This document shows positions 27,353 through 39,654 of a stretch of 64,000 nt of DNA, one piece after another (position 1 is the first letter of the stretch; every line of letters begins with the position of its first letter). The notes beneath the pieces were generated by a model. That model was not told where the DNA came from and did not search any database. It worked only from the letters and a program-made list of their open reading frames with translations. A program made the position numbers and the translations under genes. Origin of the DNA: Hirudinaria manillensis (Eukaryota; Annelida; Clitellata; Hirudinida; Hirudinidae); the NCBI GenBank assembly GCA_034509925.1, contig CM067530.1, forward strand, positions 7,969,501-8,033,500, read 5' to 3'.

Positions 27353-27690
27353 ATTCCTCCGTTTTCGGCTGATGTAGTTTTGATAACGTTCATTTGGACT
27401 TTTAAAAGTTAATTTTGCATAAATATTTTTGAACTCACTTAATTATTGACTTTAATACAGACCAAAAGTAATGTCAATTAGTAATCCAAAATTATAAAAT
27501 TGCACGTCATCCAACACAGAATCCAATCGGTGAAAACGTAAGACAAGTTGAACATATATGTCTTATTTTTGCATCACAAACTCTTCCTTTGGTTTGGATG
27601 AGGGCGTTTATTTCGACTGAAGTAGAATTGGTGGAAAGAACTGGTACCATAACAGAAAAACTTACCTTTGATTTAATAAAAAAACACGCG

Positions 27691-27924
27691 AACCAGTCGG
27701 AAAGCGACTCTCACCTCCCCACTCGTCTGAGACGAGAGAGAGCGTTCATCGACGGGAGGAGTAGCGGACGTCTTCGTTTCCAAATACGACCAAACCACGC
27801 CAACCCTTCCTCGCGCTCAGTGAGAGGCGCCGAGACTCGTCATCCTGGTTTGGGTACCAGAATCAGTTTTGACTGACGTCCTGGCGAAGTCAACTAAAGA
27901 GATGATCCCTAGAAGTATGACTCT
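27691..27924 (-). ncRNA. U3: U3 small nucleolar RNA, copy 1
   Basis: A C/D-class guide needed for processing of the 18S rRNA precursor. Read on the minus strand it has the U3 landmarks in order: the 5' hinge/box A' and A segment TACTTCTAGGGATCATCTCT, a box C' region ACCAGGATGACGAG, box B CTGAGCGCGAGG, box C CGTCGATGAACG and a terminal D-like CCGACTGG. The length of ~234 nt fits U3. It is 97% identical to copy 2, by my count of about six to seven differences. A change in the central hairpin leaves one A-G mismatch in its stem. The 3' end is followed by T-rich sequence. The 5' end is placed by analogy and could move a few bases. Confidence 0.88.
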
Positions 27925-27940
27925 GAGGAGTTAGTGCTAC

Positions 27941-27986
27941 TCACCGACATATTAAGTAGGACAAATGAAGTTGGTTGTGGTGGTTA
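27941..27986 (-). promoter_or_regulatory. snRNA-type promoter elements of U3 copy 1
   Basis: Two blocks upstream of U3 copy 1 are shared with copy 2 although the DNA around them has diverged. One is CTTAATATGTCGGTGA at about -17 to -36. The other is CACCACAACC at 27982-27973, which is -49 to -58. The second lies at the usual proximal sequence element distance of Pol II/III snRNA genes. Confidence 0.55.
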
Positions 27987-28116
27987 AATGTACTATTGAG
28001 TTTTTAAAAATGTTGGTAAATCAATCCACGCGGGGAATCGGTAAATTGTTTTGTACGTACGACAGCTCACATAGTGCAGTATGGCAACTAGAAAGAAGCT
28101 CGAAAGAAAAACATTT

Positions 28117-28130
28117 CGACAGGGGGCGCT
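28117..28130 (+). promoter_or_regulatory. CTCF-like motif, copy 1
   Basis: CGACAGGGGGCGCT matches the core of the bilaterian CTCF consensus (CCANNAGGGGGCGCT). It lies inside a ~35-bp block (28098-28132, beginning GCTCGAAAGAAA) that recurs upstream of U3 copy 2 in the same orientation. Confidence 0.4.
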
Positions 28131-28481
28131 CTAGGTAACGGATATATACTTAGTAATAATAGTTAGTTTATAAGGTTGATATCGTGAAGGTATAAGAGTT
28201 TGTAAATACATATGCTTGTAAAATTGTAATTAATAATATAATGAAAACAATATGAATGAGGCCATTCATTTCCAACGCGATTCTTTAAGTAACGATTTTG
28301 TTACTGATTTACTTTTACATTACGTTTTGCTTGCATTTAGAGGGTTTGCAACATTCTGATGATATTATGCAGAAGTTATGTTTCTAATTCACTCACGACT
28401 ATAGCAGTCATCACAGTTGAACGCAAATTTATTGCGCCATGCTCTTAGAAAAAGTTATCTTTAATTCGACAAAAAAAGTAG

Positions 28482-28714
28482 AACCAGTCGGAAAGCGACT
28501 CCCACCTCCCCACTCGTCTGAGACGAGAGAGAGCGTTCATCGACGGGAGGAGCGGTGGACGTCTTCGTTTCCAAAGACGACCAAACCGCGCCAACCCTTC
28601 CTCGCGCTCAGTGAGAGGCGCCGAGACTCGTCATCCTGGTTTGGGTACCAGAATCAGTTTTGACTGACGTCCTGGCGAAGTCAACTGAAGAGATGATCCC
28701 TAGAAGTATGACTC
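28482..28714 (-). ncRNA. U3: U3 small nucleolar RNA, copy 2
   Basis: The second of two tandem U3 genes, about 790 bp from copy 1 and on the same strand. It has the same box order (A', A, C', B, C, D-like). The central hairpin is perfect here: an eight-pair stem closed by a GAAA loop, flanked by a GCGGU/ACCGC stem. It looks the more canonical copy. Downstream on the minus strand is ACTTTTTTT followed by AATTAAAGATAAC, which resembles an snRNA 3' box. Confidence 0.9.
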
Positions 28715-28730
28715 TGAGGAGTTAGTGCTA

Positions 28731-28773
28731 CTCACCGACATATTAAGTAGGAAAAAGGACATCGGTTGTGGTG
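28731..28773 (-). promoter_or_regulatory. snRNA-type promoter elements of U3 copy 2
   Basis: The same two upstream blocks as in copy 1. CACCACAACC lies at 28773-28764, which is -50 to -59 from the inferred start and so at the same spacing. Confidence 0.55.
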
Positions 28774-28927
28774 TACACGCGATTCGATTGAAAATGACTG
28801 CTAAATCAGAATGAATGTTGAGTCAAAATGTCGACGAATTGAAATTAATCGATGTTGTGAATTCTAAGATTGTATTTTACGTTTCGCTGCCCAGTTTGCA
28901 AGAATGGTCGCTCGAAAGAAACAAATT

Positions 28928-28941
28928 CGGCAGGTGGCGCC
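28928..28941 (+). promoter_or_regulatory. CTCF-like motif, copy 2
   Basis: CGGCAGGTGGCGCC is the second CTCF-core-like site, in the conserved ~34-bp block at 28910-28943. Between the two blocks the duplicated flanks can no longer be aligned easily by eye. Confidence 0.4.
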
Positions 28942-28943
28942 CT

Positions 28944-30358
28944 CGCAGACCACGAGTATTGTACTGAATTACATGAAAGGCTAATTTTTTTTTTTGCGAT
29001 TTTTTTTTGTGTCCCAAGTTAAAAACAGAATTAAAAGTGGTTTTAGTCATCATTTATCAACTGTGGAATGTACATACCGACTCAGCTTCATGCATCCAAG
29101 CGTATTTTACTACGTTGTATTTTATATCATACGTTGCATTTACATATTATATTTTACTATAGCCATATGTGGTTATTAAGCTAATTACTTTATTATTATG
29201 TTAATTACTTAGAAACTGTTCTCATCAACATCCCAGTAGAAAAGTTAAGACCAACCAATCAATGAAGGGTTAATCCAGAGCAGATATTTTGCAAGTATTA
29301 AAAGCGGTTATTTAAGTTTAATATCTTTGCAATCCATTTAACACATTGAATCTAGAAGGATCAGTGGTGCCATCTGAATATCCCTGCTGTAGAATGTCTA
29401 CGTACTTATCGAGCAATACGATAACTTATGCCAACATATGGATGAAAATTACCTGAAAATGTTTGAATCAGTAAACAATTAGGTCCAGTTTGCTTTGTGT
29501 TAGGACATTTCTTTAATTTTTATGGAGATCAGACTTCTATGAGCTCTTACAGTAGAAACATGAGATGAATGGAAACAGGGAAATTATAATATTATAATTA
29601 TGAATATATATATATATTGAAGAACTTGCTTCAAAAACAATAAAATTAAAAAAAATGGTACACGCAATCTTTTAAGAATAATAATCCTTATAATCGACAC
29701 GTGAATTTTGCGCCAGCACTTTCACAAGGCCCCCGGCATAAAGTACACAAAAATAATAAGAAAAAAAAATAACAAAAAGAGAAAAGAATAATCTATAATT
29801 CGGTTCTCAAGTGGAAAACTATTTAAAAGCATTCCAGTGCTCATTTGAATTCATTTGATTGATCGCATTAATTCCATGCAACACCAAGCCACGTTTACAA
29901 ACAGCAGAGCGTAAGCTAGGAATAATTATTTATAAATATTCAACTTATATCGAATAAATACGTCGATAATGAAGACCGAGATAAATGCAAGACACTGAAT
30001 ATAGCGTGCCTGGAGCTGGGCATGCACAAAAAGACTCGTGTACAAAGGCACTCACAAAACAGCAACGCAAAATTTTTTTTATAATCCGTCGTTTTTGAAA
30101 TGTAATTTCGCTGCCAATCTCATCAAGAAAGAAAAAAAAACTCAAATGATACCCATTTTGGTAATAGAATGATAGAGTGATAGGTTTGCTCTGAAAGTAA
30201 TAAATGCTTGATTGGTTTGTGCAAGGAGCTCATGCAAGGAAACAACATCGATGACAACATTCATAAAATATGTCCTTGAAATCTCAAATTTCACGAGAGA
30301 TTATGAAACAACTGTTATCTGTAAACAAGCAACAATATCAAAATTAACCACCACAACA
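28944..30358. other. Spacer between U3 locus and receptor phosphatase
   Basis: AT-rich DNA with no supportable gene. The part next to 30359 should hold the 3' UTR of the minus-strand phosphatase. AATAAA-type signals are frequent, so the polyadenylation site cannot be chosen. Confidence 0.5.
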
Positions 30359-33300
30359 TCAAATGCTGGATTCAAAATTGGCATAAGTATCAAAACAATC
30401 CAGGTAGTCGATCGCCAGGTCGTACAGGTACTGGTACTGCACCTGAAAGACATTTAAAATGAAAAAGTTTGATTTTACATCATTTACAGATATTTAGATT
30501 TAACAAATATGTCTGTATTTCATAATACTCGAAAATCACTTAAATTCAAATATTAATATCGAACAAATGTTAATTTAAAATTTAAAAACAAACCAGATAC
30601 TAACAAGATTGGGTACAAACTGAGGCCTATTGACTCGTATGTGTCTAATACTTGAGAACACATCAACTTCATGCTCTATTTTTAGCTTCTCGATGAGGAA
30701 GCTGCCTGCACAGAAGATCCCGGAATGCGTTGCCGCATCCCTGAATAAATAAACAAATACGAATTGAAATCAAAACAAAGGTTCCTCTAAAATCAAATGA
30801 AGAAACGAACGAAAATTGTTTGCAGCACGAACCTGCAATGAACCAAGACCACAGAGTTTCCATTGTATTGTTGCCATTTTTCCAAGGCTCCGAGAAGAGC
30901 GAGCACCGAAGATCTGGTCGGAAGACTGATTTTACCGCCCACTTTGTCGTAGCTGAGGGTCCATGATTTTAGTTTGAAACGCCTCACTCTGAGCTCTTTT
31001 GAAGACCTGTTCAACTGACAAAAAGGAATCGTCTCGGATCGTCACGCTTGGTTCGACGCGGTCGGCGATTCGATCGCAAGGTCAAGGTGCAAAGGTTTTG
31101 CTCACCTTTGAATTGTGAGATACGAGAAATTCTTGTTGGTCAAAGTAAGGAGAATAATCGGATGAGATCAACTTAACGGAGAACGAATTGAAATCCAGAC
31201 TTTCTGCGATACTTGTAGGAAAATAAGTAACTTCATGCTGGAATATTCAAACATTAATCCTTAAGCAAACACAAAAACGAGGATGAATAAATAAAATAAA
31301 ATATAAATAAAATGATCATAATTCATGCATGACTGCTCAAACAATCGAGAGGTAATTCACTATAAATCCCCAATATTTCATGAGCTGTAAACTCCAACTA
31401 ACATAATCTTTATTGTTTTGGTCCTCAAGACAAATAATGGCTCCGCATTGATGCTCCACAACATCGGACCAAAACTCGTTGAAGTTCGAAGCGTCCTTCG
31501 GAGAGGTCGTGACAACAAAAGCTTTCCGGTGCTTGTAACCCTAGAAATTTAAAAATAAAATTATTAAAAATTACGTTAAGAAATAATCAAATAAATTTTT
31601 TTTTGCCAAAAAATCTGCCCACGTCAACAAATATGGCTGCCGAGACATCCTTTGAAGTCTTCAAGTGAGACTTTGTGCCTTTTCCATCTGCAAGAATATT
31701 TAATGTAAGCATATCCAATTGTAGGAATTTGGTTATAAAACAAAGTGTAAATTGTTACTTAAACAGTTTAACATAAACAGTTCATTCTATGACTTTCATG
31801 AAGAAGTACATTGTTATTATGCAATGTTATCAATGAATTTATTTCTTATTTTCTAATAAATAGATAGAAAAATGAACAAATATAAATATAAACAGATCCA
31901 GTTAATAGCATATTGCTATAATCACTTTGGTTCTTTTTGTATTCCTGTTCAAGATTCATCATCTTGTCATCCTGATTGTACAACAAGTTTGTAGACTCCA
32001 GTAGCTGCAAAGAAAGGAATTTAAATTTGATTTAATTCCAAGCACACTTCAAACATGAACCTGTACTTTTAACTTGGACTCAGTACTAACACTTAGAACT
32101 CAAAAAAATAATGGCTCTCAGAAAATATGAAATGCTATCAAAGGCACTCGCCTCGTATTCTTCCAGAAGGTAAGACTTCTCTGTTTCTGGATTGATGGCC
32201 GCGAGTTTGGCGTATCTGCTCCTGAATTCCGAACAAGGAATGGAGGTGATGCCCGCTTGCAGGGCTTCCAAAAGGGCTTCGTACACAAATATGTACTGTT
32301 CCTTGAAGATTTTAAATCATTCGACAGATTATAAATGAAATCAAACGAAAGAGGAAAGTACTTGACTAACAGGCGTCTGTATCATGCTGACTCTGTCGTT
32401 TCTCATCTTCTTCACGAAGTTGAAAACGTCCACGAAACCTTCCTCCTTCGCCATGTCCAGGGAATAATCGAGGGCTATGTAGCAGCCCGTCCTGCCGACC
32501 CCAGCGCTGCAGTGGACCAGGCAGGGACCGCAGTCGGGGTCCTTCTGCTGCACGTCGTCCGCGTAGCTTCGAACTTTTTTTCTGAATTCGATGAGCGAAG
32601 TCGGGTGCTCGGGAATGCCGTGGTCGGGCCACGTCGTGAAGTGGAACTGCTTCACCGACCTCTTCTCACCTTTCTGAAGGAAAGACTCGCTTTAACATAA
32701 GTTGTTCTAATGTTGGTTCTGGAGTCCAGAACTGATAAGTGAAGAGTTCTACGAGCTGGTTAATGCATTAATAATTAAACCTGCCAATTAATGGTTGGCA
32801 ATTTGATAATCAAATCAATAAAAATGTTTTCTATGGACTTCTGTTGAGTGTTCTTCTAAACAAGAAGATTTGAATTTGAAACCTTTGATACGAGAAAGGT
32901 TCTGATGGCGTAGTCGGCATACTCTTCAGAGTTTTGCATCTCGACTTGAATATCTCCGTAGTGTTGAATGCCAGCATCTGGCCAATACTGCTTGCACTTG
33001 TGCTAGGAAATCATACATACATGATTATTACAATATAATACTATAAAATGAAGTAATTATAAAAATTATTATAAATATTAGTAATTAATGAATATTTTAA
33101 AATATCCTTATCATTCAATTCAAACTGGCTTTAACATGGCATGGATAACAAACAACCAGATACAAAGAATAAACAGGAGTGAACCCAATGAACCCATTTG
33201 AACTTGTTTTTTTTTTTAATGAGTCACACTCACTCTCCCGCCTTCTTGGAGGTTGGTGACCATGATAATGATCCTCGAGTTCAACTGCCACAGCATCCTC

Positions 33301-33586
33301 CACATGTCATCGACGGTGTTTTCCAGCGGTCCTGTAACGACAAACATGTCGTCTGAGAAACGATTGAAATTGAAACGATTAAAATTATTTTCCAACAACT
33401 TACCCTGGGCTGCAACAAAAGCTCCGTAACCTTTGTAGCCCTGAAAACCATGTGGTGGAATGCATTTGTATCAAATCCATTAAAATATTAATAAAATACC
33501 CTCATTTTAATATACTAAGACAATTAATTCTTATGATATACTGATTTATAAGCTAAAACTATTGAGCATTGAACATATCTTTAATA

Positions 33587-33631
<45 letters not shown>

Positions 33632-36600
33632 CAATAATCATCATCATAATCATAATAATAACAGCATACAAAGAATATGAAGGGAGTTTATAATTAGATG
33701 CCATAAAAAAACTACCTTTTGAATCCAAACAAAGGTGCTAATTAGAACATTTCATTTTGGTCATCACATGACGACAGAAATCGATAATTAAATAATTTTA
33801 GAATAATTTAAATAATATTTACATCGATGTAATTGGCATTAATGTAATCGGAATTTGGCTCGTTTGATAAGCAGTCCAGGATCACCCTTGAATGATCATC
33901 TGTAAACAAAAAGTAGGCGCCAATCTTAGATAATGATTCGTTATGGAACCGACAATAATCCAGACGATTGTAAAATAAAAATTAATTACAGATAATTATT
34001 GACTAATAATCATAACAATTATTAATATAATAAGCATGTTTTCTCACACGGATAAATGTTCTGATAACGATTCTTCGCCTTGTTTTCTGGTTTTTTGGCA
34101 ACGTCCGTCACAAATTTGGGTTCTTTTCTGAATTCCTGAAAAGTGATTTTAAATTAAAAATTTTTTAAATTAATTGAAAAATGTTTAACTCTGATTATCA
34201 ATTATCACCAAAATGAAGCTGATATAAATATAAATACATATCAAATAAAACAAAAGTGATAACAAACTCAACAACAACAACAACAACTGAAGAATGAAAT
34301 CTCTCTACTGACGTTAAACTCTGCTCTCAGATTCTCATAGTCAGACTGCCTCATGGGAACCACGTGATCCCAGAGCTGCGACACCGGAATTGGGTCGAAG
34401 ATTTTCTTCGGACTCTCGGGCGGCTCCACGGGGAGGAGTTCTGGAAATGGGGAGCAGACGACATTAAATGACAAACAAACAAACGATGATGTCATGCTTG
34501 AAGGTAACAACACTCAGAGCCATTTTAATCCTTGACTTACTGGCATTCTGTTCACTGATGGAATCGCTGGTCGAGTCAAACATCACCACATTCGATGGAC
34601 TCGCATCTTTTCTCCTCCTCTGCAAACTAATGAAAACACATTTGTTGTTATGGCATGACATGCAATGAAGAAGCATTCTATTCCGATTGGTGAAATTATG
34701 TTACAGAATTGTTTAAAAATTATTAAGGCTCATTAAAAGTACAACTTTGGTAGATTTAAAAAATTGTGAAAAGCATTTCATTTCAAAGACCACAACTAGG
34801 AAGAAGCAAGAAAATATTCAATTATTACAGGGAAGGATTCAATATTTGTGATGGAACTTACATCTTATACAACAATAAAATGATGAGAACTGCCAGCAAA
34901 GCGATGGCCGCCAAAGATCCGACGACGGCTCCCGTCGCAGGGGTCAACGAGGTCAGACTTTCGGACTGTTCCTTCTGAATGACTGTCGTCTTGATCCTGT
35001 AGTTCTTGTTTACATGCACTGCAAAAGACGAACAACCAAACAATCAAACTTAATAATAAATAATCCATGTTCATGTTTCGTTACCTTCATTGATTTGGGA
35101 AATGCTCAAAGAATTCAAAGAATTATTATTTTATCATAAAGTGAAATAAAACTGATCTGAGGAATCATTGAAGCATGCACGAACGCACCCCTGTTTGGCT
35201 GATCCGTCTTGGCATAAGAGGAAACGGTGACCTAGAAACAAATAATACAAATAGAGAGTTACAACTGAGGGATGAATCTCAACATCAGAAGAGTGTGGCA
35301 GCCAAACGGGTAGCATTCCCGCATGAAGACAATTATTACTCGTTGCATTCCCAATCCTTGCATGCACCACAATCCTTGGGGTTTATGCGAATACCATAGA
35401 AATGGCAGGTCCATTAAGAAGTGTCTTGACATCCACTTTAAGTCACACACACACACAAGACACTCTGAAGATCGGCTAACAACATGAATAACGACACAAA
35501 TAACAACTCAAATGACGAACCCCGTCGACCGTGACTACAAGACCAAACCAGACGTCATGGTCCGAGTCTGGACTGAGCATGGCATTGTAGTATCCCCCGT
35601 AAGTTTTGTTGTCGCCAACGATGAAGGTCCTGGTCTTGACGATCCTCGGAATCTCCGCGGCGATGTAGCAGCGGAGGCCGCGCGCCGTCGCGAGCGAGCG
35701 ATCGACGAGGTCCGAGTTGCCGAGGTCGCAGGGCGCCCGAGAGGCCCCCCTTCTCGTCCGCTCGAAGGGCACGTCGGGCAGAATCTCGACCACGACCCTG
35801 TAGAGACTGTCGGAAAGAAACGAGACGAGATTTTATTCGAGTTCTCACGCTTCGTCCGTCCGTCCTTCGACACTTAAAACTTTTGAAGGAAGGCGTAACT
35901 CGAGATTCGTGAGAATTATTTTTAGTCCACGCATGGAAAACAATTCAACCTATCGGGCTCCTCCATGTAGTCTATCGGTTCCGATGGCAATAAATCAACT
36001 ATTATCAGGTTATCAGTTGCCTGGGACTGCTTCAGAACCGGAGCTGGCATATCAAAGGAAACTGCAAATATCATCATCATCATCCATTAGCATCTGTTGT
36101 AACGGGACATCCAATACTCAGTGTTACATTCCAATAACTTCTGTTATCACTGCCTAATCAATGCTTAACTACTTAAATTCAACGGAGCGATTGACTAATT
36201 ATAAAATCAGATGAAGAAAAAAGTGTTATTATGCATCATCGTCATCATCATCAACATCATCACCATCATTGTAGTCATCACCAACAATATCATTATCATC
36301 ATCATCATCATCACCATCAACATCATAATCATAATTGGCACCAACTTTCAGGCTCAGTCCAGAGAAGGCACCAGGCAGGAGGTCCTTCTCCCTTCTTCGT
36401 GGATGCCGAAACTTTGCAGACGTAATTGATGCCCGGCATGAGGTTGTCCACGGTCAGGTTCAGGCTCGGAGGACTCACGACTTTCTCGACCGGAGGTACT
36501 TTCTCCCTGTTCAGGTGATTTGCAGAGCTACAGGTGACCTGGGAAAACGTAAACGAAAGCGCGCACGCATTAAAACGCAGTCGCTCGCTTCGTCGGCAAC

Positions 36601-39600
36601 AAACCGAAGAGTCCCACCGAATAAAACCTGATGACGCCGTTGGCGTTGACCGGCGCCTTCCACTGGAGGCCGACATCCTTCGAACTCCGAGACGTGTTTG
36701 TCAGATCCAACGGCTGAGTCGGAACTTTGGTGTTTTTTTTTTGATAAATTGAGGTTTTAAAATATTTTGAGATAATAAATAAATAACAAATAATAATAAT
36801 AATTTATGCAAATAAGCATGATAACCTCTTCGTGGGGAGATAAAAAAATAAACAACCCAAAAATCGGGACTGTGGCTTTTAATTCGTCAGCTAATAAGTT
36901 GATTGATTAGTTTGACATAAAACAAATCAAACAAGAAAGTAGGGACTCGATGTTATGTTAACTGAATTAACATTCGAGTGTTGATTTCATTGGAAAAGTC
37001 TTTTTTATTTTAATAATTTGGAAATAATTTTTTATTTTAATAATTTGGAAATAATTTTTTATTTCAATGATCGGAAAAAAAATATACTCTGAAGATAGCA
37101 TCACTTCCTCAACATTATTTTAAAAGATATCAGTTAATCTAGTTTATCAATTGGCTTATCAGCATGAAAGGATAACATAAATAATTGATCACAACGTACG
37201 GTATAAATAAACGCAATAAATAAAATATAATAAGTTATTTAATCATAATGCTAAGATCATGTGTTTGTTATTTTGGATAAATGTTATCTTATGTTTGCAT
37301 AAAGTGAATAAGTCTCTTCATTACCAAGTGTTGTTGCCACTTGACTGCAAATGTTTTTTAACGACCTCTTAAGTAGGCCTCCATTATAAAAAGGGATTTA
37401 GCAGACATCCTGGAGTATTTATTATGCTATTATATTTTATTATATTATATTATATGCAATATAATTTATATTAATTTATGTGCAACAATAAATTTAGCAG
37501 CCAAAATAATTAAAATCTATTTTTATTGCTTCTTAGTTAAAACAACTCAAAGTTTATAAAGTGTAAAGTAAAGAACGAAAGAAAGAAAGAAAGAAACAGA
37601 ACACGTAGCACGCGATGGTGATAATGATAGTGGCAGCAGTATTGGCATTGTCCTTATAACGTAAACAAATCTCTGCCCGAAACTCACCCGTCTCATCCGT
37701 GTGCTCCTCCACCAATTCGCTCCACGGACCGTCACCGATTCTCGTCGAAGCTCTAACCTGATGATGATGATAATGGTGGTGATGACGACGACGATGATGA
37801 TGATAATGATGGTGATGACGACGACGATGACAGTGATGCTTTCACGTTTTAAAGTCACTTTGAAATGGAGTTCATTTTTTGAATTATTAAAGCAGAATAT
37901 TCTGCCAGTGTCAGGCAAATATCTTCTTTGTGTAGCTTATTTGGCTTAATAAAAAATATATGTTTTACAGTCGATTCTCCAAATGCTTCAGATAAGCAGA
38001 GCACGTTAAAAACATTTTCCTGAATATTATTCATATTCGTGACTTTGATATATGTGTGTGTGATGCTCAAATGCATGCATGCAATATCTAAATATTAAAT
38101 TTAAAAATAAGTTCCACAAAAGTAATAAATAAAGTTTAACTGTTTTGTTTAACATTCTAAAAGCACTGAAGAGCACGTTACAAATACCTGGAGACCGTAA
38201 TGTCCGAAGGGAACCAGTTTTGTGATGTTGTACGACAAAACATCAACATCTTCCAGGGTAACTGTCGTCGATGCGGACCTCGTGTTTTGGACTGCAAAGT
38301 ACCTGTCGCGAGGGAAGAAAATCGGAGGTTCAAAGGCGAGCCTGTGCGATATAATTATCTACCGACTCTGACGGTTTTCATAAAGAAGGATGATTGCTTT
38401 CATTAAGTCGTTTTAAATGTTTTAAAATCACCTTCAATAAGACTACAATTGATCTAATTAATCAATTAATTCCTGAGAAACTCACCTCAGAGAATATCTG
38501 GTTATGAGACCCTGAGGGGGATCCGGTCTGGCCCAAGTCACCAACAAACTTTCACTCGTTTTACTATCGACCATTACGTTCTTTGGAGCAGGCGGTGCTG
38601 CAATCCAGTCGAGTCAACAAATGCCAATAAATGCAATGAAAGTGATAAAATTAATCATTACCATCTTCGTGAGTTTCGAGAGCGATCGTGGACTTTGGAC
38701 CGTAGTACTGATGGTTGGCAAACCAGATGCAAAGCGTGTAATTGAGGTACGGAATGAGTTGATTCAAGACGAGTTCCGTTTGGTTGACGACTCCGGACAA
38801 GTACAGCTGCCCGTTGACCGAGGATTCGTTCGCGAGGATCTCGGCCGAGGGGAAAGTGCCGTACGCGTTGTGGGCGTAAAGCTCATACATGTAACCGACA
38901 AATTCCCCGTTGTAATTCTGACAGTCCACCGCATCCCAAGAGACCGCAGCAGACTTTGAGTTTATCGTAATTAACTTCAGCGAAAGATTGGCGACAGGTT
39001 CTAAAGAAGAGAAACATTAAACCTTTTTTCGTTTTTCGACAGGTTTTAATGCCGCCGAGAGCACGAAAACGAAAAGTCAGACGAGACACGAACCTGTCGC
39101 CTGAGTATTTCCGGTCACTTCCTCTTCCTTGCCCTTACCGGACGGAGTTCTCGGATAAATTCTGAACTTGTAAAAAGAGTAAACGCCGAGACCCGATATC
39201 TCCATCCGATTCTGAGCTCCGTCGATGTCTATGAACGGAGTCCACTGCTCCTGACGACTGGACGAGAATCTCTTCTTGCACTTTCCGGTCAGGACGAGTC
39301 TGTAGGTGAGCAGGTAGCTGTCGATGACTCCGTTGCTGAGCTTCGGAGGAGTCCACGTCAACAGAATCGTCGAGCCATTAACGGCTTCGGCCTCCAAATT
39401 CTCGACGGCTCCGGATCCTTTCGGAAAGGATCGCGACGTTAATAGAAAGCCATTTCACTTTTAAACACAATGTAAATAAATAAAAGAAATTAAGTTTGAA
39501 ACGGCCAAAGATAAAAGTTATGAGACTCATAGAATAAAGATTTTCAAATGATAAGCAAATTAAAAACTCACCATAACTTTAAAAAAAATTCATGGACTTA

Positions 39601-39616
39601 TTATGGCAATATTAAT

Positions 39617-39654
<38 letters not shown>

